From Malonomonas rubra DSM 5091 (GTDB taxonomy: Bacteria > Desulfobacterota > Desulfuromonadia > Desulfuromonadales > Geopsychrobacteraceae), in assembly GCF_900142125.1 (NCBI RefSeq), contig NZ_FQZT01000002.1, forward strand, positions 413,836 to 477,835: a stretch of 64,000 nt of DNA, read 5' to 3'. Below are positions 1-10,045 of this stretch, piece after piece (the first letter of the stretch is position 1; each line of letters starts with the position of its first letter). The notes under the pieces are model-generated. The model worked only from the letters and a program-made list of their open reading frames with translations, was not told the origin of the DNA and did not search any database. The translations under genes and the position numbers were made by a program.

Positions 1-211
1 AGGTGACAACGACATCGCACTCGACGATATTCTCGGCCTGGTGCCCGATGACGATTTCACCGCCTAGTTCTGCCAAGCGACGGGTGGTGTCGCTCTCACG
101 CAGATCGGAACCGGACACTCGATATCCCTGGTTCAACAGCAGTTCAGCGATCCCGCTCATGCCGATGCCGCCGATGCCGATAAAATGTATTTTCTTGATC
201 CGTCCGTACAT
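1..211 (-). CDS. murC: UDP-N-acetylmuramate--L-alanine ligase, N-terminal part (cut by window edge)
   Basis: Only the first 70 codons are present; the gene runs off the left edge. The product begins [20 protein letters not shown], and the GIGGIGMSG nucleotide-binding loop at residues 12-20 is the MurC/Mpl signature. MurC adds L-alanine to UDP-MurNAc in the cytoplasm, the first step of the peptidoglycan stem peptide. It starts 8 bases after the murG stop, with a GGGG-rich ribosome site, as the last visible gene of the dcw operon. The Mpl ligase has a similar start, but the dcw position after murG favours MurC. Confidence 0.9.
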   Translation of the reverse strand, partial: MYGRIKKIHFIGIGGIGMSGIAELLLNQGYRVSGSDLRESDTTRRLAELGGEIVIGHQAENIVECDVVVT

Positions 212-219
212 TTTCGCCC

Positions 220-1299
220 CTACCCCTTCGCCCCGCACAAACGGAAGCATTCATCCAATATCATTTCGGCAGCGCCCGGTTGCCCCAGCGAACGACCTTT
301 ATCGGCCATCGATTGCAGTAGCTCGGTATTGCCACTCATCTGCTTGATCAGTTCGAACAGGACCGATGCGGTCAACTCGCTCTGCGGCAGCACTTTTGCT
401 GCTCCGACTTGCTCCAGTGTTCTGGCATTAGCGGTCTGATGATCTCCCGCTGCATACGGGAATGGAATCAGGATTGCCGGGCGGCCACAGGCAGTCAGTT
501 CGGCCAGCGTCGTTGCTCCGGCGCGGCAGACGATCAGCTTCGCCTGGTCATAGGCAGCGGCCATATCATCGATAAATGGCACAACCTGCTGCGGATCGAA
601 CCCGGCGTCGGCATAGGCCTGACGCACCTTTTCCAGTTCCGCCTCTCCGGTCTGATGAAGAATGTTCGGGCAGTCCGACCAGGCTTTCAGCAGCGGTAGC
701 ATTTCCACGACAGATTTATTGATCGCCTGAGCCCCCCGGCTGCCACCAAAAATCAGCAGAGTGCCGCCGACATCAATTTTTTCATTGACGTCATTCAAAC
801 CTGACCGCAGCGGGTTACCGGTCAGCATGGTTTTCTCAGCATTGAAGCCTTTACCGCTATCGGCAAACGAAAGGAAAATACGCTTCGCCCACTTGCCGAG
901 CAATTTATTGCTCAAACCAGGAATGGCATTCTGCTCGTGGATGACGTAGGGAATCCCCATCAGTTTCGCCATCAAAAGTACCGGCACTGAAGAATATCCG
1001 CCAACGCCGATCACCAAGTCAGGCTTAAAACCGTTGATGATCTTCTTTGCCTGCAGCATACTTTTCAGCAAACGTGGCAGCATTTCCAGTTTGCCACGCC
1101 ATCCGGTTCCGACCACGCCGGCCATCCCGACGGTCGCCAGCGGAAGATCCAGTTTCGGCAAAAGTTTCGCTTCCAGCCCCATTTTGGTACCAACGAACTG
1201 CACGGCCGCATCTTTATCCTGCTGCAAAAGCAGTTGCGCCAGTGCTACGGCCGGAAAAAGATGTCCGCCGGTTCCACCACCGGCCAGCAACAATCTCAT
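220..1299 (-). CDS. murG: UDP-GlcNAc:lipid I N-acetylglucosaminyltransferase
   Basis: The 359-residue product has the usual MurG length. The N-terminal GGGTGGH loop (residues 7-13) is the family signature, followed by the [10 protein letters not shown] motif and a C-terminal [10 protein letters not shown] donor-sugar segment. MurG converts lipid I to lipid II at the inner face of the cytoplasmic membrane. It overlaps ftsW by four bases (ATGA), which suggests translational coupling, and it precedes murC by 8 bases. Confidence 0.97.
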   Translation of the reverse strand: MRLLLAGGGTGGHLFPAVALAQLLLQQDKDAAVQFVGTKMGLEAKLLPKLDLPLATVGMAGVVGTGWRGKLEMLPRLLKSMLQAKKIINGFKPDLVIGVGGYSSVPVLLMAKLMGIPYVIHEQNAIPGLSNKLLGKWAKRIFLSFADSGKGFNAEKTMLTGNPLRSGLNDVNEKIDVGGTLLIFGGSRGAQAINKSVVEMLPLLKAWSDCPNILHQTGEAELEKVRQAYADAGFDPQQVVPFIDDMAAAYDQAKLIVCRAGATTLAELTACGRPAILIPFPYAAGDHQTANARTLEQVGAAKVLPQSELTASVLFELIKQMSGNTELLQSMADKGRSLGQPGAAEMILDECFRLCGAKG

Positions 1300-2399
1300 C
1301 GCTTCGCCTTCTCTTTGCTAGAGATGTTCAGCAGGATACCCACGGCAACCAAACAGACCACCAGGCTGGTACCACCATAAGAGATAAAGGGCAGCGCCAA
1401 ACCCTTGGTCGGCAACAGTCCCATGCAAACAGCCAGATTAACGAAAGCCTCCAGTCCGAGCAGCAGGCTCAGGCCGAAAGCCAGATTGCGTCCAAACGGG
1501 TCCTCGCACTGCAGAGCGATGCGGATACCACAAAGCACCAGCATCAGGAACAGGGCCGCAACAACAATTGCGCCCACGAGGCCCAGTTCTTCGCCGATAA
1601 CGGAAAAGATAAAATCGGTATGTGCTTCCGGCAGATAGAACAGTTTCTGCTGACCGGTTCCCAATCCCTGTCCGAAAACACCACCATTGCCGAAAGCAAC
1701 CAGGCTCTGGATAATCTGGAAGCCGGTATCGAAGGGATCATCCCAGGGGTCGATAAATGCCATGATCCGGCGGCGACGATACTCGACGTTCATCACCAGG
1801 AAATAGAGCGCGGGCATCGAAGCGGCAACAGTCGCAAGCACGTAAAACCAGCGCACCCCGGCGACGATCAGCATCGACAGTGCAACGCCGGCGATAATCA
1901 TTGCGCTGCCGAGATCAGGCTGTTTCAGCAGTAACAGCAGCAGAACGCCGAGCACGATCATGTACGGCAGATAGCCTTTGGCGAATGAGCGCACCATCTC
2001 TTTTTTCCGCGTCAGCGAATGAGCCAGGTAGAGCACCAAACCCAGTTTGACCAGCTCTGCCGGTTGCAGGTTGAAGCCGGGCAAACGCAGCCACCGCAGC
2101 GCCCCGCCGACCCGCACCCCGAGCCCCGGCACGAACAACAACGCCAGCAGGAAGATACTGCCGATCAGGGTAATGACCGATAATTTTCGCCAGTTCTGAT
2201 AATTAAAATAGGTAGCTATCGCCATCAGTAAAAAGCCGACGATGGTATAAACCAGCTGCCGCTTGAGAAAATAGAAGCCGTCGTTGAAACGCTCAGCCGC
2301 CATGATCGCCGATGAGGAGTAAACCATGACCACACCGATGCAGGTCAGGGTGACAGCCAGCAGCAAAACCGTGGTATCAACGTCGCGCCTCAGGGTCAT
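1296..2399 (-). CDS. ftsW: Peptidoglycan glycosyltransferase FtsW
   Basis: The 367-residue integral membrane protein of the SEDS family has about ten hydrophobic segments and ends with the conserved GGTSLVVCLVAVGILLNIS region. FtsW polymerises lipid II at the division septum together with the transpeptidase FtsI, which is encoded upstream in the same operon. The start overlaps the murD stop by four bases and the stop overlaps the murG start by four, so the three genes look translationally coupled. RodA is the alternative SEDS member, but a position between murD and murG is diagnostic of FtsW. Confidence 0.95.
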   Translation of the reverse strand: MTLRRDVDTTVLLLAVTLTCIGVVMVYSSSAIMAAERFNDGFYFLKRQLVYTIVGFLLMAIATYFNYQNWRKLSVITLIGSIFLLALLFVPGLGVRVGGALRWLRLPGFNLQPAELVKLGLVLYLAHSLTRKKEMVRSFAKGYLPYMIVLGVLLLLLLKQPDLGSAMIIAGVALSMLIVAGVRWFYVLATVAASMPALYFLVMNVEYRRRRIMAFIDPWDDPFDTGFQIIQSLVAFGNGGVFGQGLGTGQQKLFYLPEAHTDFIFSVIGEELGLVGAIVVAALFLMLVLCGIRIALQCEDPFGRNLAFGLSLLLGLEAFVNLAVCMGLLPTKGLALPFISYGGTSLVVCLVAVGILLNISSKEKAKR

Positions 2400-3757
2400 G
2401 CCGCCCCCCCTTCCGCAGACAGTTGCTGGACCAAACGGCTGAACTCCTCGCCACGCACGGCAAAGTTTTTAAACATATCAAAGCTTGAACAGGCAGGTGA
2501 AAGCAGAACTGTGCCGCCTGCCGGGGTCACCTCGTAAGCTTGCTCAACTGCAGACTCGAGCGTTGCCGCCAGCCGGATCTGCGTAGCGCCGGAGAGCTCT
2601 TGCGCCATCCGCGCGGCCGCTTCACCAATCAGGATCAGGGTTTCGACCTTCTCTTCCACCAACGGCCGCAGCGGGGCGTACTCGCCACCCTTATCCTTGC
2701 CACCCGCGATCAGCGTCACGGGCGCCTGCAGACCGGAGAGGCTCTTCACGACGCTGCCGACGTTAGTGCCTTTGGAATCGTTGTACCAACTGACACCATT
2801 CAGCTTGCGCACCAACTGCATCCGGTGCTCCAGTCCGGTAAAGCTACAGACCGCACGCCAGGCGTCTTCCGCCGGACATCCCATCAGCAGTGCCGGGATC
2901 ATCGCGGCCATGGCATTTTCGATATTATGGTCGCCCTGCAGCTGCAATTGAGCGAGCGGCAGATTGATGTTGGCGCCGTTCCAGTTCCAGTAGAGATGAT
3001 CGATTTCACGAAGCATTCCCTGCACGTCTTTGCCCTCGGCCGAGAACCACACCTTGGTTGCCTTGATGCTGTCAGCCAGGCGGCAGATCTCCGGGTCGTC
3101 AGCGTTAAGGATGGCGAAATCGGATGCATTCATGTTGCGGAACATTTCCAGCTTGGCGAGATAATAGCTGTGAAGATCGGGATAACGGTCGAGGTGATCG
3201 GAACTCAGGTTAAGCAGCAAACCGAAACGTGGATGAAATTTGCGAACCGTCTCCAACTGGAAAGAAGACAGCTCGACCGCCAGCACGTCATAATCTTCAT
3301 CACAGGCTTCGACCAGTGGAGTTCCGATGTTGCCGCCAACGAAGACCCGTCTGTTGCAAACCCTCATCACTTCACCGATCAGGCTGGTGGTAGTCGACTT
3401 GCCGTTGGTTCCGGTAATACCGATAATCGGGGCCTCAATTTCTGCGGCAGCGATTTCGATTTCACCCAGCAACGGAATGTTCAGCGAGGCAGCCAAGCGT
3501 AGCGGTTCGCAGTCGAGGGGCACACCGGGGCTGACAGCCACCAAATCAGCCTGTTCGAAAAGACTTAAGTCATGGCCACCGAAATCGTAGCGAACGGGCA
3601 GCCCTTCGAGCGACTCCAGACCGGCGATCTGCTCAGCTTGTCGTTGATCGGACAGGGCGACAGAAGCACCGCGCGTCACCAGATAGCGCACCAGGGCCTG
3701 ACCACTCAGGCCCGCCCCGATGACAACAACTTTTTTTTCGCTATAGTCCCGTTTCAT
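2396..3757 (-). CDS. murD: UDP-N-acetylmuramoyl-L-alanine--D-glutamate ligase
   Basis: The protein is 453 residues from the start [16 protein letters not shown]. That start was chosen because its ATG overlaps the mraY stop (ATGA); the open frame reaches further upstream, but that part lies inside mraY. An N-terminal dinucleotide-type fold (VIGAGLSG) is followed by the ATP loop [16 protein letters not shown] typical of Mur ligases. MurD adds D-glutamate to UDP-MurNAc-L-Ala in the cytoplasm. It sits between mraY and ftsW as in most proteobacterial dcw clusters. Confidence 0.96.
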   Translation of the reverse strand: MKRDYSEKKVVVIGAGLSGQALVRYLVTRGASVALSDQRQAEQIAGLESLEGLPVRYDFGGHDLSLFEQADLVAVSPGVPLDCEPLRLAASLNIPLLGEIEIAAAEIEAPIIGITGTNGKSTTTSLIGEVMRVCNRRVFVGGNIGTPLVEACDEDYDVLAVELSSFQLETVRKFHPRFGLLLNLSSDHLDRYPDLHSYYLAKLEMFRNMNASDFAILNADDPEICRLADSIKATKVWFSAEGKDVQGMLREIDHLYWNWNGANINLPLAQLQLQGDHNIENAMAAMIPALLMGCPAEDAWRAVCSFTGLEHRMQLVRKLNGVSWYNDSKGTNVGSVVKSLSGLQAPVTLIAGGKDKGGEYAPLRPLVEEKVETLILIGEAAARMAQELSGATQIRLAATLESAVEQAYEVTPAGGTVLLSPACSSFDMFKNFAVRGEEFSRLVQQLSAEGGAA

Positions 3758-4830
3758 CTCAGTTTCAGTGTCGAAAGTCCGATCAATGCCAGAATGATGC
3801 TGATAATCCAGAAACGAACGATAATCTTCGGTTCCGGCCATCCTTTAAGTTCAAAATGATGGTGAATCGGTGCCATGCGGAACACCCGCTTGCCCCAGTA
3901 GCGGAAGGAAATAACCTGTACGATGACCGAAAGCGCCTCGACGACAAAAATGCCGCCGACAATCACCAGCACGATTTCATTTTTGGTAATCACCGCGATG
4001 GTGCCGAGAGAACCACCGAGCGAAAGGCTGCCGACATCGCCCATGAACACCTGCGCCGGGTAACTGTTGAACCACAAAAAGCCGAGGCCGGCGCCGACCA
4101 TGGCACCGCACAGAACCGACAACTCACCGGCTCCCGTGATCCCCTGAATCTGCAGGTAACTGGCAAGGTTCGCGTTGCCGGCCAGGTAGGCGAGCAACAG
4201 GAAAGTTCCAGCAGCGATGATCATCGGTCCGATGGCCAAGCCGTCGAGACCGTCAGTCAAATTGACCGCGTTGCTAGCGCCGACCATCACCAGGATGGAG
4301 AACGGGATGTAAAACATCCCGATATCGGGCTGAGCATTCTTGAAAAATGGCAGGCTCAAGCGGGTATCGAAACCGACGCTGTTGTAGAGCAGCAAGGCAG
4401 CACCCAGCGCAATCAGGATCTGCCAGAACATCTTCTGCTTGGCGGAAATACCGTCGCTGTTCTTGCGCACAACCTTCAGATAGTCATCGACGAAACCGAT
4501 CGCGCCGTAACCAGCGGTCACCAGCAGAGTGACCCAGATATACAGGTTGCTCAAATCCGCCCAGAGCAGGGTCGGGATAATAATGGCGCACAGGATCAGC
4601 GCGCCACCCATGGTCGGGGTACCTTCTTTGACGAAGTGAGACTCCGGTCCGTCTTTGCGAATCGATTGTCCGACCTGCATTTTCTGCAGGGTTTCAATCA
4701 GCCAGGGACCGAGGATGAACGAAATCAACAACGCCGTAATGGTTGCGTAAATAGTGCGGAAGGTGATGAAACGAAAAACGTACAGCACCGAAAATTCTGT
4801 ATGTAGCGGGTATAAAAGGTGATACAGCAC
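3754..4830 (-). CDS. mraY: Phospho-N-acetylmuramoyl-pentapeptide transferase
   Basis: The 358-residue membrane enzyme transfers phospho-MurNAc-pentapeptide to undecaprenyl phosphate, making lipid I. The start MLYHLLYPL is typical of the family. Visible motifs are VDDYLKV with the catalytic aspartates, [12 protein letters not shown], and [19 protein letters not shown] near the C-terminus. About ten hydrophobic helices are apparent. It begins three bases after murF ends and overlaps murD by four bases. Confidence 0.97.
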   Translation of the reverse strand: MLYHLLYPLHTEFSVLYVFRFITFRTIYATITALLISFILGPWLIETLQKMQVGQSIRKDGPESHFVKEGTPTMGGALILCAIIIPTLLWADLSNLYIWVTLLVTAGYGAIGFVDDYLKVVRKNSDGISAKQKMFWQILIALGAALLLYNSVGFDTRLSLPFFKNAQPDIGMFYIPFSILVMVGASNAVNLTDGLDGLAIGPMIIAAGTFLLLAYLAGNANLASYLQIQGITGAGELSVLCGAMVGAGLGFLWFNSYPAQVFMGDVGSLSLGGSLGTIAVITKNEIVLVIVGGIFVVEALSVIVQVISFRYWGKRVFRMAPIHHHFELKGWPEPKIIVRFWIISIILALIGLSTLKLR

Positions 4831-4833
4831 CTG

Positions 4834-6219
4834 TCAGCTCCCCTGCTGCCCGTTCGGCAACTCTTCTGCGGCGGCCCGAAGTGCATCAGCCAACCGGTCC
4901 AACTTGATTCCACGCGACCCCTTGACCAGAACCCGGTCGCCCGGCCGCTGCTTTTCCTGCATCAAAGCGATAGCCGCGTCGACATCGCTCAGCTCAATCA
5001 TCTGTTCCGCTTTCAGCCCGGCACCTGCGCAGATATCGGCAGAAAAATTGCCGACCGCAACCAGCAGGTCAACGAATTCTCCAGCCTGTCTGCCGATCTC
5101 ACGATGCATCTCGGCTGCACCATCGCCCAGTTCCAGCATGTCTCCCAAGACAGCGACGCGCCGTCCCTGCCCCTTGGTGTTTGCCAGCACCTTAAGCGCG
5201 GCAGCAACCGAAAGAGGATTGGCATTATAGCTGTCATCAATCAGCAACCCGCCACAGGGCATCGGCATCAGATTCATTCGCCCTTGTACCGGGATAAAGT
5301 TTTTCAGCCCGATGGCAACCTTTTTCAACGACACTTTCAATACCAGCGCGGCGGCTGCAGCGGCCAGTGCATTCGAGACATTGTGCTGCCCGGCCACGCC
5401 AAGTTCGATATGCTGAACTTCACCCTGATAGTGCAGGTCGAATTCAAGTTTCTGACAGTTCACCCGAACGTTTTCCGCTCGAACCTGCGCATTTTCCGCC
5501 AGCCCGTAAGTCAGTTTGAAAACACCGTTGGCGACCGGCAGGCGAGCAACCCGCTCGTCATCCAGGTTGATAATGGCGCTGCCACCCTGCATACCGGCGA
5601 ACAATTCTCCTTTGGCACGGGCAACACCATCGAGGCCGTGCAGACTTTCCAGGTGCGCCTGGCCGATATTCGTGATCAGGCCAACAGTCGGCTGAGCGAT
5701 TTCGGTCAACCGCTCAATTTCGCCAAGACTACTGGTCCCCATCTCCAGCACTGCCCACTGGTGCTCGGGTTGCATACGGAAGACTGTCAGCGGCAAACCG
5801 ATCAGGTTGTTGAAGTTACCAGCGGTCTTCAAGCCCGGACCGACCTGTTCGAGAATCGAGGCCAGCATTTCTTTTGTGGTGGTCTTTCCGGCAGAACCGG
5901 TAATCGCCACCAGCGGTCCGTTCAACTGCAACCGGTAAGCGGCGGCTAGGTCGCCAAGCGCCTGCAGCGTATTTTCGACCCGAACTACCGGCACGCTCAG
6001 GCCCTCGATAATCTCTTCGCTCAAGCAGGCGGCGGCCCCGTTTTTGACTGCCTGGCTAAGGTAATCATGGCCGTCGAAATGTTCACCACGCAGCGGTACG
6101 AACAACGCACCCGGCTCCATGTTGCGACTGTCGGTGGAGATACCGCTCAAGCCGCAATTGACCTTCTTGCCTGAAAAGACCCCTCCGGTTATCCGCGCAA
6201 CCCGCTCCAGATCAAACAT
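4834..6219 (-). CDS. murF: UDP-N-acetylmuramoyl-tripeptide--D-alanyl-D-alanine ligase
   Basis: The protein has 461 residues, the usual length for MurF. The P-loop GSAGKTTTKEML lies in the central ATP domain, and the N-terminal domain carries the GISTDSRN motif for UDP-MurNAc-tripeptide. MurF adds the D-Ala-D-Ala dipeptide, completing the cytoplasmic precursor. Its start overlaps the end of murE by eight bases. The loop reads GSAGKTT where most homologues read GSxGKTT, so it is intact. Confidence 0.96.
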   Translation of the reverse strand: MFDLERVARITGGVFSGKKVNCGLSGISTDSRNMEPGALFVPLRGEHFDGHDYLSQAVKNGAAACLSEEIIEGLSVPVVRVENTLQALGDLAAAYRLQLNGPLVAITGSAGKTTTKEMLASILEQVGPGLKTAGNFNNLIGLPLTVFRMQPEHQWAVLEMGTSSLGEIERLTEIAQPTVGLITNIGQAHLESLHGLDGVARAKGELFAGMQGGSAIINLDDERVARLPVANGVFKLTYGLAENAQVRAENVRVNCQKLEFDLHYQGEVQHIELGVAGQHNVSNALAAAAAALVLKVSLKKVAIGLKNFIPVQGRMNLMPMPCGGLLIDDSYNANPLSVAAALKVLANTKGQGRRVAVLGDMLELGDGAAEMHREIGRQAGEFVDLLVAVGNFSADICAGAGLKAEQMIELSDVDAAIALMQEKQRPGDRVLVKGSRGIKLDRLADALRAAAEELPNGQQGS

Positions 6220-7729
6220 CTGCCGCCTCCGAGGAAACCGAACCGTTTAAAGCGATAGCCAACTCTTCCCGATCGTCAAAATGGACCTTCCGAGTCCCCA
6301 GAATCTGGTAATCTTCATGCCCCTTGCCGGCAGCCAGGAGCAAATCCCCCGCTTTAGACTGGGCACAGGCAAACTTGATTGCTTCACGGCGATCAGGGAT
6401 AACAACAAAACCTTTTTCCCCGGCGACAAGTTGCTGCTCACTCAACTCGATGGCGCCCTCGGCCAAGGCTCCAGCTTGGACCTGCTCGAGAATTTGCAAC
6501 GGGTCTTCGGTGCGCGGGTTATCAGAGGTAAAAACCGACAAGTCGCTGTAATTGACCGCAGCCGCTGCCATCACCGGGCGCTTACGCGGGTCACGATCTC
6601 CGCCGCAACCGACCAGAGTAATCAAACGTTTCGAATCAAGCTTCGACAGGGTTTTCAGGACCTGCTCCAGCGCATCGCCGGTGTGAGCGTAATCGACCAG
6701 GGCGAGAACGTCGCGGTCGTTATCGACCCGCTCCAGTCTCCCCGGCACCTGCGCTGCGGCAGCGACACCTGCAGCGATCAGGCGATTGTCGATATTGAGC
6801 AGTTGCGCTACGGTCACGGTTGCCAACAGGTTGCTGACATTGAAATGGCCGATCATTTTGCTATCAATTTCAACCACACCCTTCGGACCGATAAATTTGC
6901 CATGAATCCCGTGCCGGCCGACCGTGACATCCAAAGGATGGACCTGAGCAGCAACCTGCTCACCAAAACTGCACCAGCTTTCGTTTTCCCGCAGCAACTG
7001 GCGGCCAAAGCCGTCGTCATAATTAATCGCTGCCTGTCCTGCCCCCAACAACTCGCTGAACAAACGACGCTTGCTGGCAAAGTAGTTATCCAGGTTCTGG
7101 TGATAATCGAGGTGCTCCGGCGTCAGGTTGGTGAACACGGCAAAATCGAACTCGATACCGTCGACCCGGTGCTGCTCCAGCGCGTGTGATGAAACTTCCA
7201 GTATAATGGCGTCAGCGCCCTGCTTGCGAAACTGTCCCATCATTGCCATCAATTCCAGCGACTCAGGCGTCGTATGGGTCGACTCCAGCCTCTCCTGGCC
7301 AAAACGATACTCAACAGTGCCGAACACCGCCGGGGCATAACCAGCCCGACGCATAATCGCTTCCAGCAGATAGGTGATGCTCGTTTTGCCATTGGTGCCG
7401 GTGACACCGATGACCGGGATTCCAGCAGTCGGATCGCTGTGGTAGCGAGAGGCGATCAGCGCCATCGCTTTACGCACGTTGCCAACCTGCAGATAGCAAA
7501 CACCGGTCTGCTGCTCTTGCGGCAGTCGCTCCGCAACGATGATGACAGCCCCCGCGGTCACTGCCTGTGGAATGAAATCGAAGCCATCGCTTTGCACTCC
7601 CGGCAAGGCAAAGAAAACGAACCCGGGCTCAACCCTGCGTGAATCGCAGGCCAGTCCGCTGACCTCAACCTCAGCTGAGCCATGCTGCTTTTCAATTTTG
7701 ATGCTGTCCAGCAACGCTGTAAATTTCAT
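6212..7729 (-). CDS. murE: UDP-MurNAc-L-Ala-D-Glu:meso-diaminopimelate ligase
   Basis: The product is 505 residues from MKFTALLD. That start was chosen because an AGGAG site lies just upstream; the open frame continues back into ftsI. The P-loop GVTGTNGKTSITYL is present. The DNPRTEDP motif is the known specificity motif for meso-diaminopimelate rather than lysine, so the cell wall is inferred to be of the Gram-negative meso-DAP type. It lies between ftsI (8-base gap) and murF (8-base overlap). Confidence 0.96.
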   Translation of the reverse strand: MKFTALLDSIKIEKQHGSAEVEVSGLACDSRRVEPGFVFFALPGVQSDGFDFIPQAVTAGAVIIVAERLPQEQQTGVCYLQVGNVRKAMALIASRYHSDPTAGIPVIGVTGTNGKTSITYLLEAIMRRAGYAPAVFGTVEYRFGQERLESTHTTPESLELMAMMGQFRKQGADAIILEVSSHALEQHRVDGIEFDFAVFTNLTPEHLDYHQNLDNYFASKRRLFSELLGAGQAAINYDDGFGRQLLRENESWCSFGEQVAAQVHPLDVTVGRHGIHGKFIGPKGVVEIDSKMIGHFNVSNLLATVTVAQLLNIDNRLIAAGVAAAAQVPGRLERVDNDRDVLALVDYAHTGDALEQVLKTLSKLDSKRLITLVGCGGDRDPRKRPVMAAAAVNYSDLSVFTSDNPRTEDPLQILEQVQAGALAEGAIELSEQQLVAGEKGFVVIPDRREAIKFACAQSKAGDLLLAAGKGHEDYQILGTRKVHFDDREELAIALNGSVSSEAADV

Positions 7730-7737
7730 CAAAACTC

Positions 7738-9690
7738 CTAGGCGCCGAGCCGCACCCATGCCTGCTTACCGTAACGGATTTTCCTGCCGGGCGCCGGAGA
7801 TTGCTCAACCACCTGGCCGCTGCCGGAAAGTTTCAGATTGAGTTGTTTTTCTTGCATCGCTTGCAGGACCTGACGATAACTCATGCCGCGAAAATCAGGC
7901 ATCACCAGGCCATCGATCGGCTCTGCTTCCGGCAGCAACGCCGCCAGATCAGGCAACGGCTCGACATCAGCCTTGGCCAGATCGATCGCAGAAAGAGAGC
8001 CCTTCGGCAGAATATTCAAGTGGTTGAGCGACTGTTCGGCGATACGGGCAAACACCGGTCCGGCGACGACTCCGCCGTAGCCTTTGCCCTCCGGCTCATC
8101 TACGGTGACAGAAACAACTAAAGCCGGCGAATCAGCCGGCACAAAACCAATAAATGATGCAACGCGTTTGTCGATTGAATAACCGCCGGTCACCGGGTCA
8201 ACCTTCTGGGCGGTTCCGGTTTTTCCAGCCACCCGGTAGCCGGGCAAGGCCGCTCGTGTTCCCGTTCCGCCGGGTTCAGTGACGCTGACCATCATCTCGC
8301 GGACCGTTTTTGCCGTTGCCTCTGAAATGACGCGCCGTTTCACTTGCGGCAGTTTGCGTTGAACTACCTGCCCATCGGCGTCAGTAACACGTTCAACCAG
8401 ATAGGGCTCCATCAGCAGTCCACCGTTGGCGATCGCCGACATGGCGGATGCGATTTGAATCGGCGTCACGCTTATCGCCTGGCCGAAGGAAATCGCCGCC
8501 AGATCTATTTCGAACCAGCGTGACGGCTGCCGCACCAACCCTGGCGATTCGCCCGGCAAATCGACACCGGTCAACTCCCCGAAACCGAAATCGGTAAGAT
8601 ATGAGTAGAACCTTTCTCGCTCCATCGCTTTACCCAGCTTTGCGAAACCGATATTGCTGCTGTATTTCAGCATTTCTGTCAGGTTCAGTTTGCGATGTTT
8701 TTTGGTGTCACGAATCACTTTTCCGCCGACTTCGTAGCGTCCGTTTTCGCAGTAAATTTTCTGATTCGGCCGGACGATTTTCTCCTCCAGCGCCCCCGCC
8801 AGCAGGAACGGCTTGAAGGTCGAGCCCGGTTCGTACATGTCGGTGACCGTCCGGTTACGCCGACTCGAGGTGCGTGATTTGCCCGGACTGTTGGGGTTGT
8901 AGTCAGGCTGACTGGCCATCGCCAAGATCTTGCCACTGGCAGGCTCCATCACCACAACGGTGCCGCTTTTGGCTTTAAACTCTTTGATCACCCGAGCCAG
9001 CTCTTTTTCCGCGATGTATTGCAGCGATCGGTCGAGAGTCAGTTGCAGGTTATACCCGGGCACGCCACCCTGAACCAGTTGCTCGGCTGTCGCCATACCA
9101 CGCCCGCGAGCATCTCGTTGCGACATCATCCGTCCCGGTTCGCCCTGCAGCTGCTGATCATATTCCAGCTCGACTCCTTCCAAACCCTTAGGATCGAGCC
9201 CGGTAAAACCGACGACGTGGGCGCCGATACCACCCTGCGGGTAAAAGCGCTTGTGCTCGGCAACAAAACGAATACCGGGCAGGCGCAGGTCACGAATTTC
9301 CTTAGCCACTTCCGGGTCGAGCTTGCGCTTGATCCAGACAAAACGCTTTTTACTTGCCAACAACGAGGTCAGCTCTTTTGCCTTCATCTGCAGCGGCTTG
9401 CTGAGTGCCGCAGCAATCTTTGCCGGATCTTTGATCTGAAACGGGTCAGCGTAAAGAGACTGGACATCGAGGCTGATCGCCAGCGGATCACCGTTGCGAT
9501 CAAAAATGGCGCCACGCTGCGGGGCCAATTCAACGACACGCTGCTTCTGCTGATCGGCTCGATCCTGCAGCTTGGGTGCCTGCACCACGTGCAGATAATA
9601 GCTGCGGCCAACGATCACGCAAAAGGCGAGAACGAACAGAGCGCCAAAAAATCGGATGCGAATCTGGATTCCGCGCTCCGTCACCGCCAT
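7738..9690 (-). CDS. ftsI: Septal peptidoglycan D,D-transpeptidase FtsI (PBP3) with one C-terminal PASTA domain
   Basis: The product is 650 residues from MAVTERGIQIRIRF; the longer open frame starts inside ftsL. A single membrane anchor lies near residues 11-28. The transpeptidase motifs are STFK at 290-293 (catalytic Ser290), SSN at 344-346 and KTG at 490-492. The last ~55 residues (from MPDFRGMSYRQVL) form one PASTA repeat, a feature of deltaproteobacterial and Gram-positive septal PBPs that E. coli FtsI lacks. It cross-links septal murein together with FtsW. It starts one base after the ftsL stop. Confidence 0.95.
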   Translation of the reverse strand: MAVTERGIQIRIRFFGALFVLAFCVIVGRSYYLHVVQAPKLQDRADQQKQRVVELAPQRGAIFDRNGDPLAISLDVQSLYADPFQIKDPAKIAAALSKPLQMKAKELTSLLASKKRFVWIKRKLDPEVAKEIRDLRLPGIRFVAEHKRFYPQGGIGAHVVGFTGLDPKGLEGVELEYDQQLQGEPGRMMSQRDARGRGMATAEQLVQGGVPGYNLQLTLDRSLQYIAEKELARVIKEFKAKSGTVVVMEPASGKILAMASQPDYNPNSPGKSRTSSRRNRTVTDMYEPGSTFKPFLLAGALEEKIVRPNQKIYCENGRYEVGGKVIRDTKKHRKLNLTEMLKYSSNIGFAKLGKAMERERFYSYLTDFGFGELTGVDLPGESPGLVRQPSRWFEIDLAAISFGQAISVTPIQIASAMSAIANGGLLMEPYLVERVTDADGQVVQRKLPQVKRRVISEATAKTVREMMVSVTEPGGTGTRAALPGYRVAGKTGTAQKVDPVTGGYSIDKRVASFIGFVPADSPALVVSVTVDEPEGKGYGGVVAGPVFARIAEQSLNHLNILPKGSLSAIDLAKADVEPLPDLAALLPEAEPIDGLVMPDFRGMSYRQVLQAMQEKQLNLKLSGSGQVVEQSPAPGRKIRYGKQAWVRLGA

Positions 9691-9691
9691 C

Positions 9692-10009
9692 TCAATCGAT
9701 CCTGATAATCTGACCGGAAGCCGGTGTGCGCAGACCAAGCTCTTTGCGCGCCAGCGTCTCGATGCGGGTATCACGTGACAGATAGGCCGCTTCCAGCTTC
9801 AGTTGCTTCAACTGCTGCTGTCCCTGACGAATTTCCCGTTCGAGGCTTGAGATATCGTACTCAAGGTTGAGAGCATGAATGCGCGACCAGACGAACAGCA
9901 AAGACAGAAGAGAGACCAGCACAATTGCAGCAAAAACCGGGGCCAGACGTGGCCGATAGAGAGAAAAACCATTAATTTTGACAACCGTGCGTGGCAGAGC
10001 TTCCGGCAT
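9692..10009 (-). CDS. ftsL: Cell division protein FtsL
   Basis: This 105-residue bitopic membrane protein has a short cytoplasmic N-terminus, one hydrophobic helix (about residues 24-42), then a heptad-rich coiled coil (about 50-85). It lies between rsmH and ftsI, the canonical place of ftsL, and sequence conservation in this family is otherwise low. The start ATG was chosen because a perfect AGGAGG lies six bases upstream; the in-frame TTG two codons earlier would put the site directly against the start. FtsL links FtsB/FtsQ to the FtsWI synthase. Confidence 0.85.
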   Translation of the reverse strand: MPEALPRTVVKINGFSLYRPRLAPVFAAIVLVSLLSLLFVWSRIHALNLEYDISSLEREIRQGQQQLKQLKLEAAYLSRDTRIETLARKELGLRTPASGQIIRID

Positions 10010-10045
10010 GTCCAACCTCCTGTTACTGAACAGGCGCTGCTGCTG

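Noticed and set aside
3856..4806. 316-codon plus-strand frame opposite mraY
   Set aside because: It is the reverse-strand shadow of mraY, with no ribosome site and implausible composition. Similar long shadows lie opposite ftsW, murF, nadE, rsmI and the radical SAM gene.
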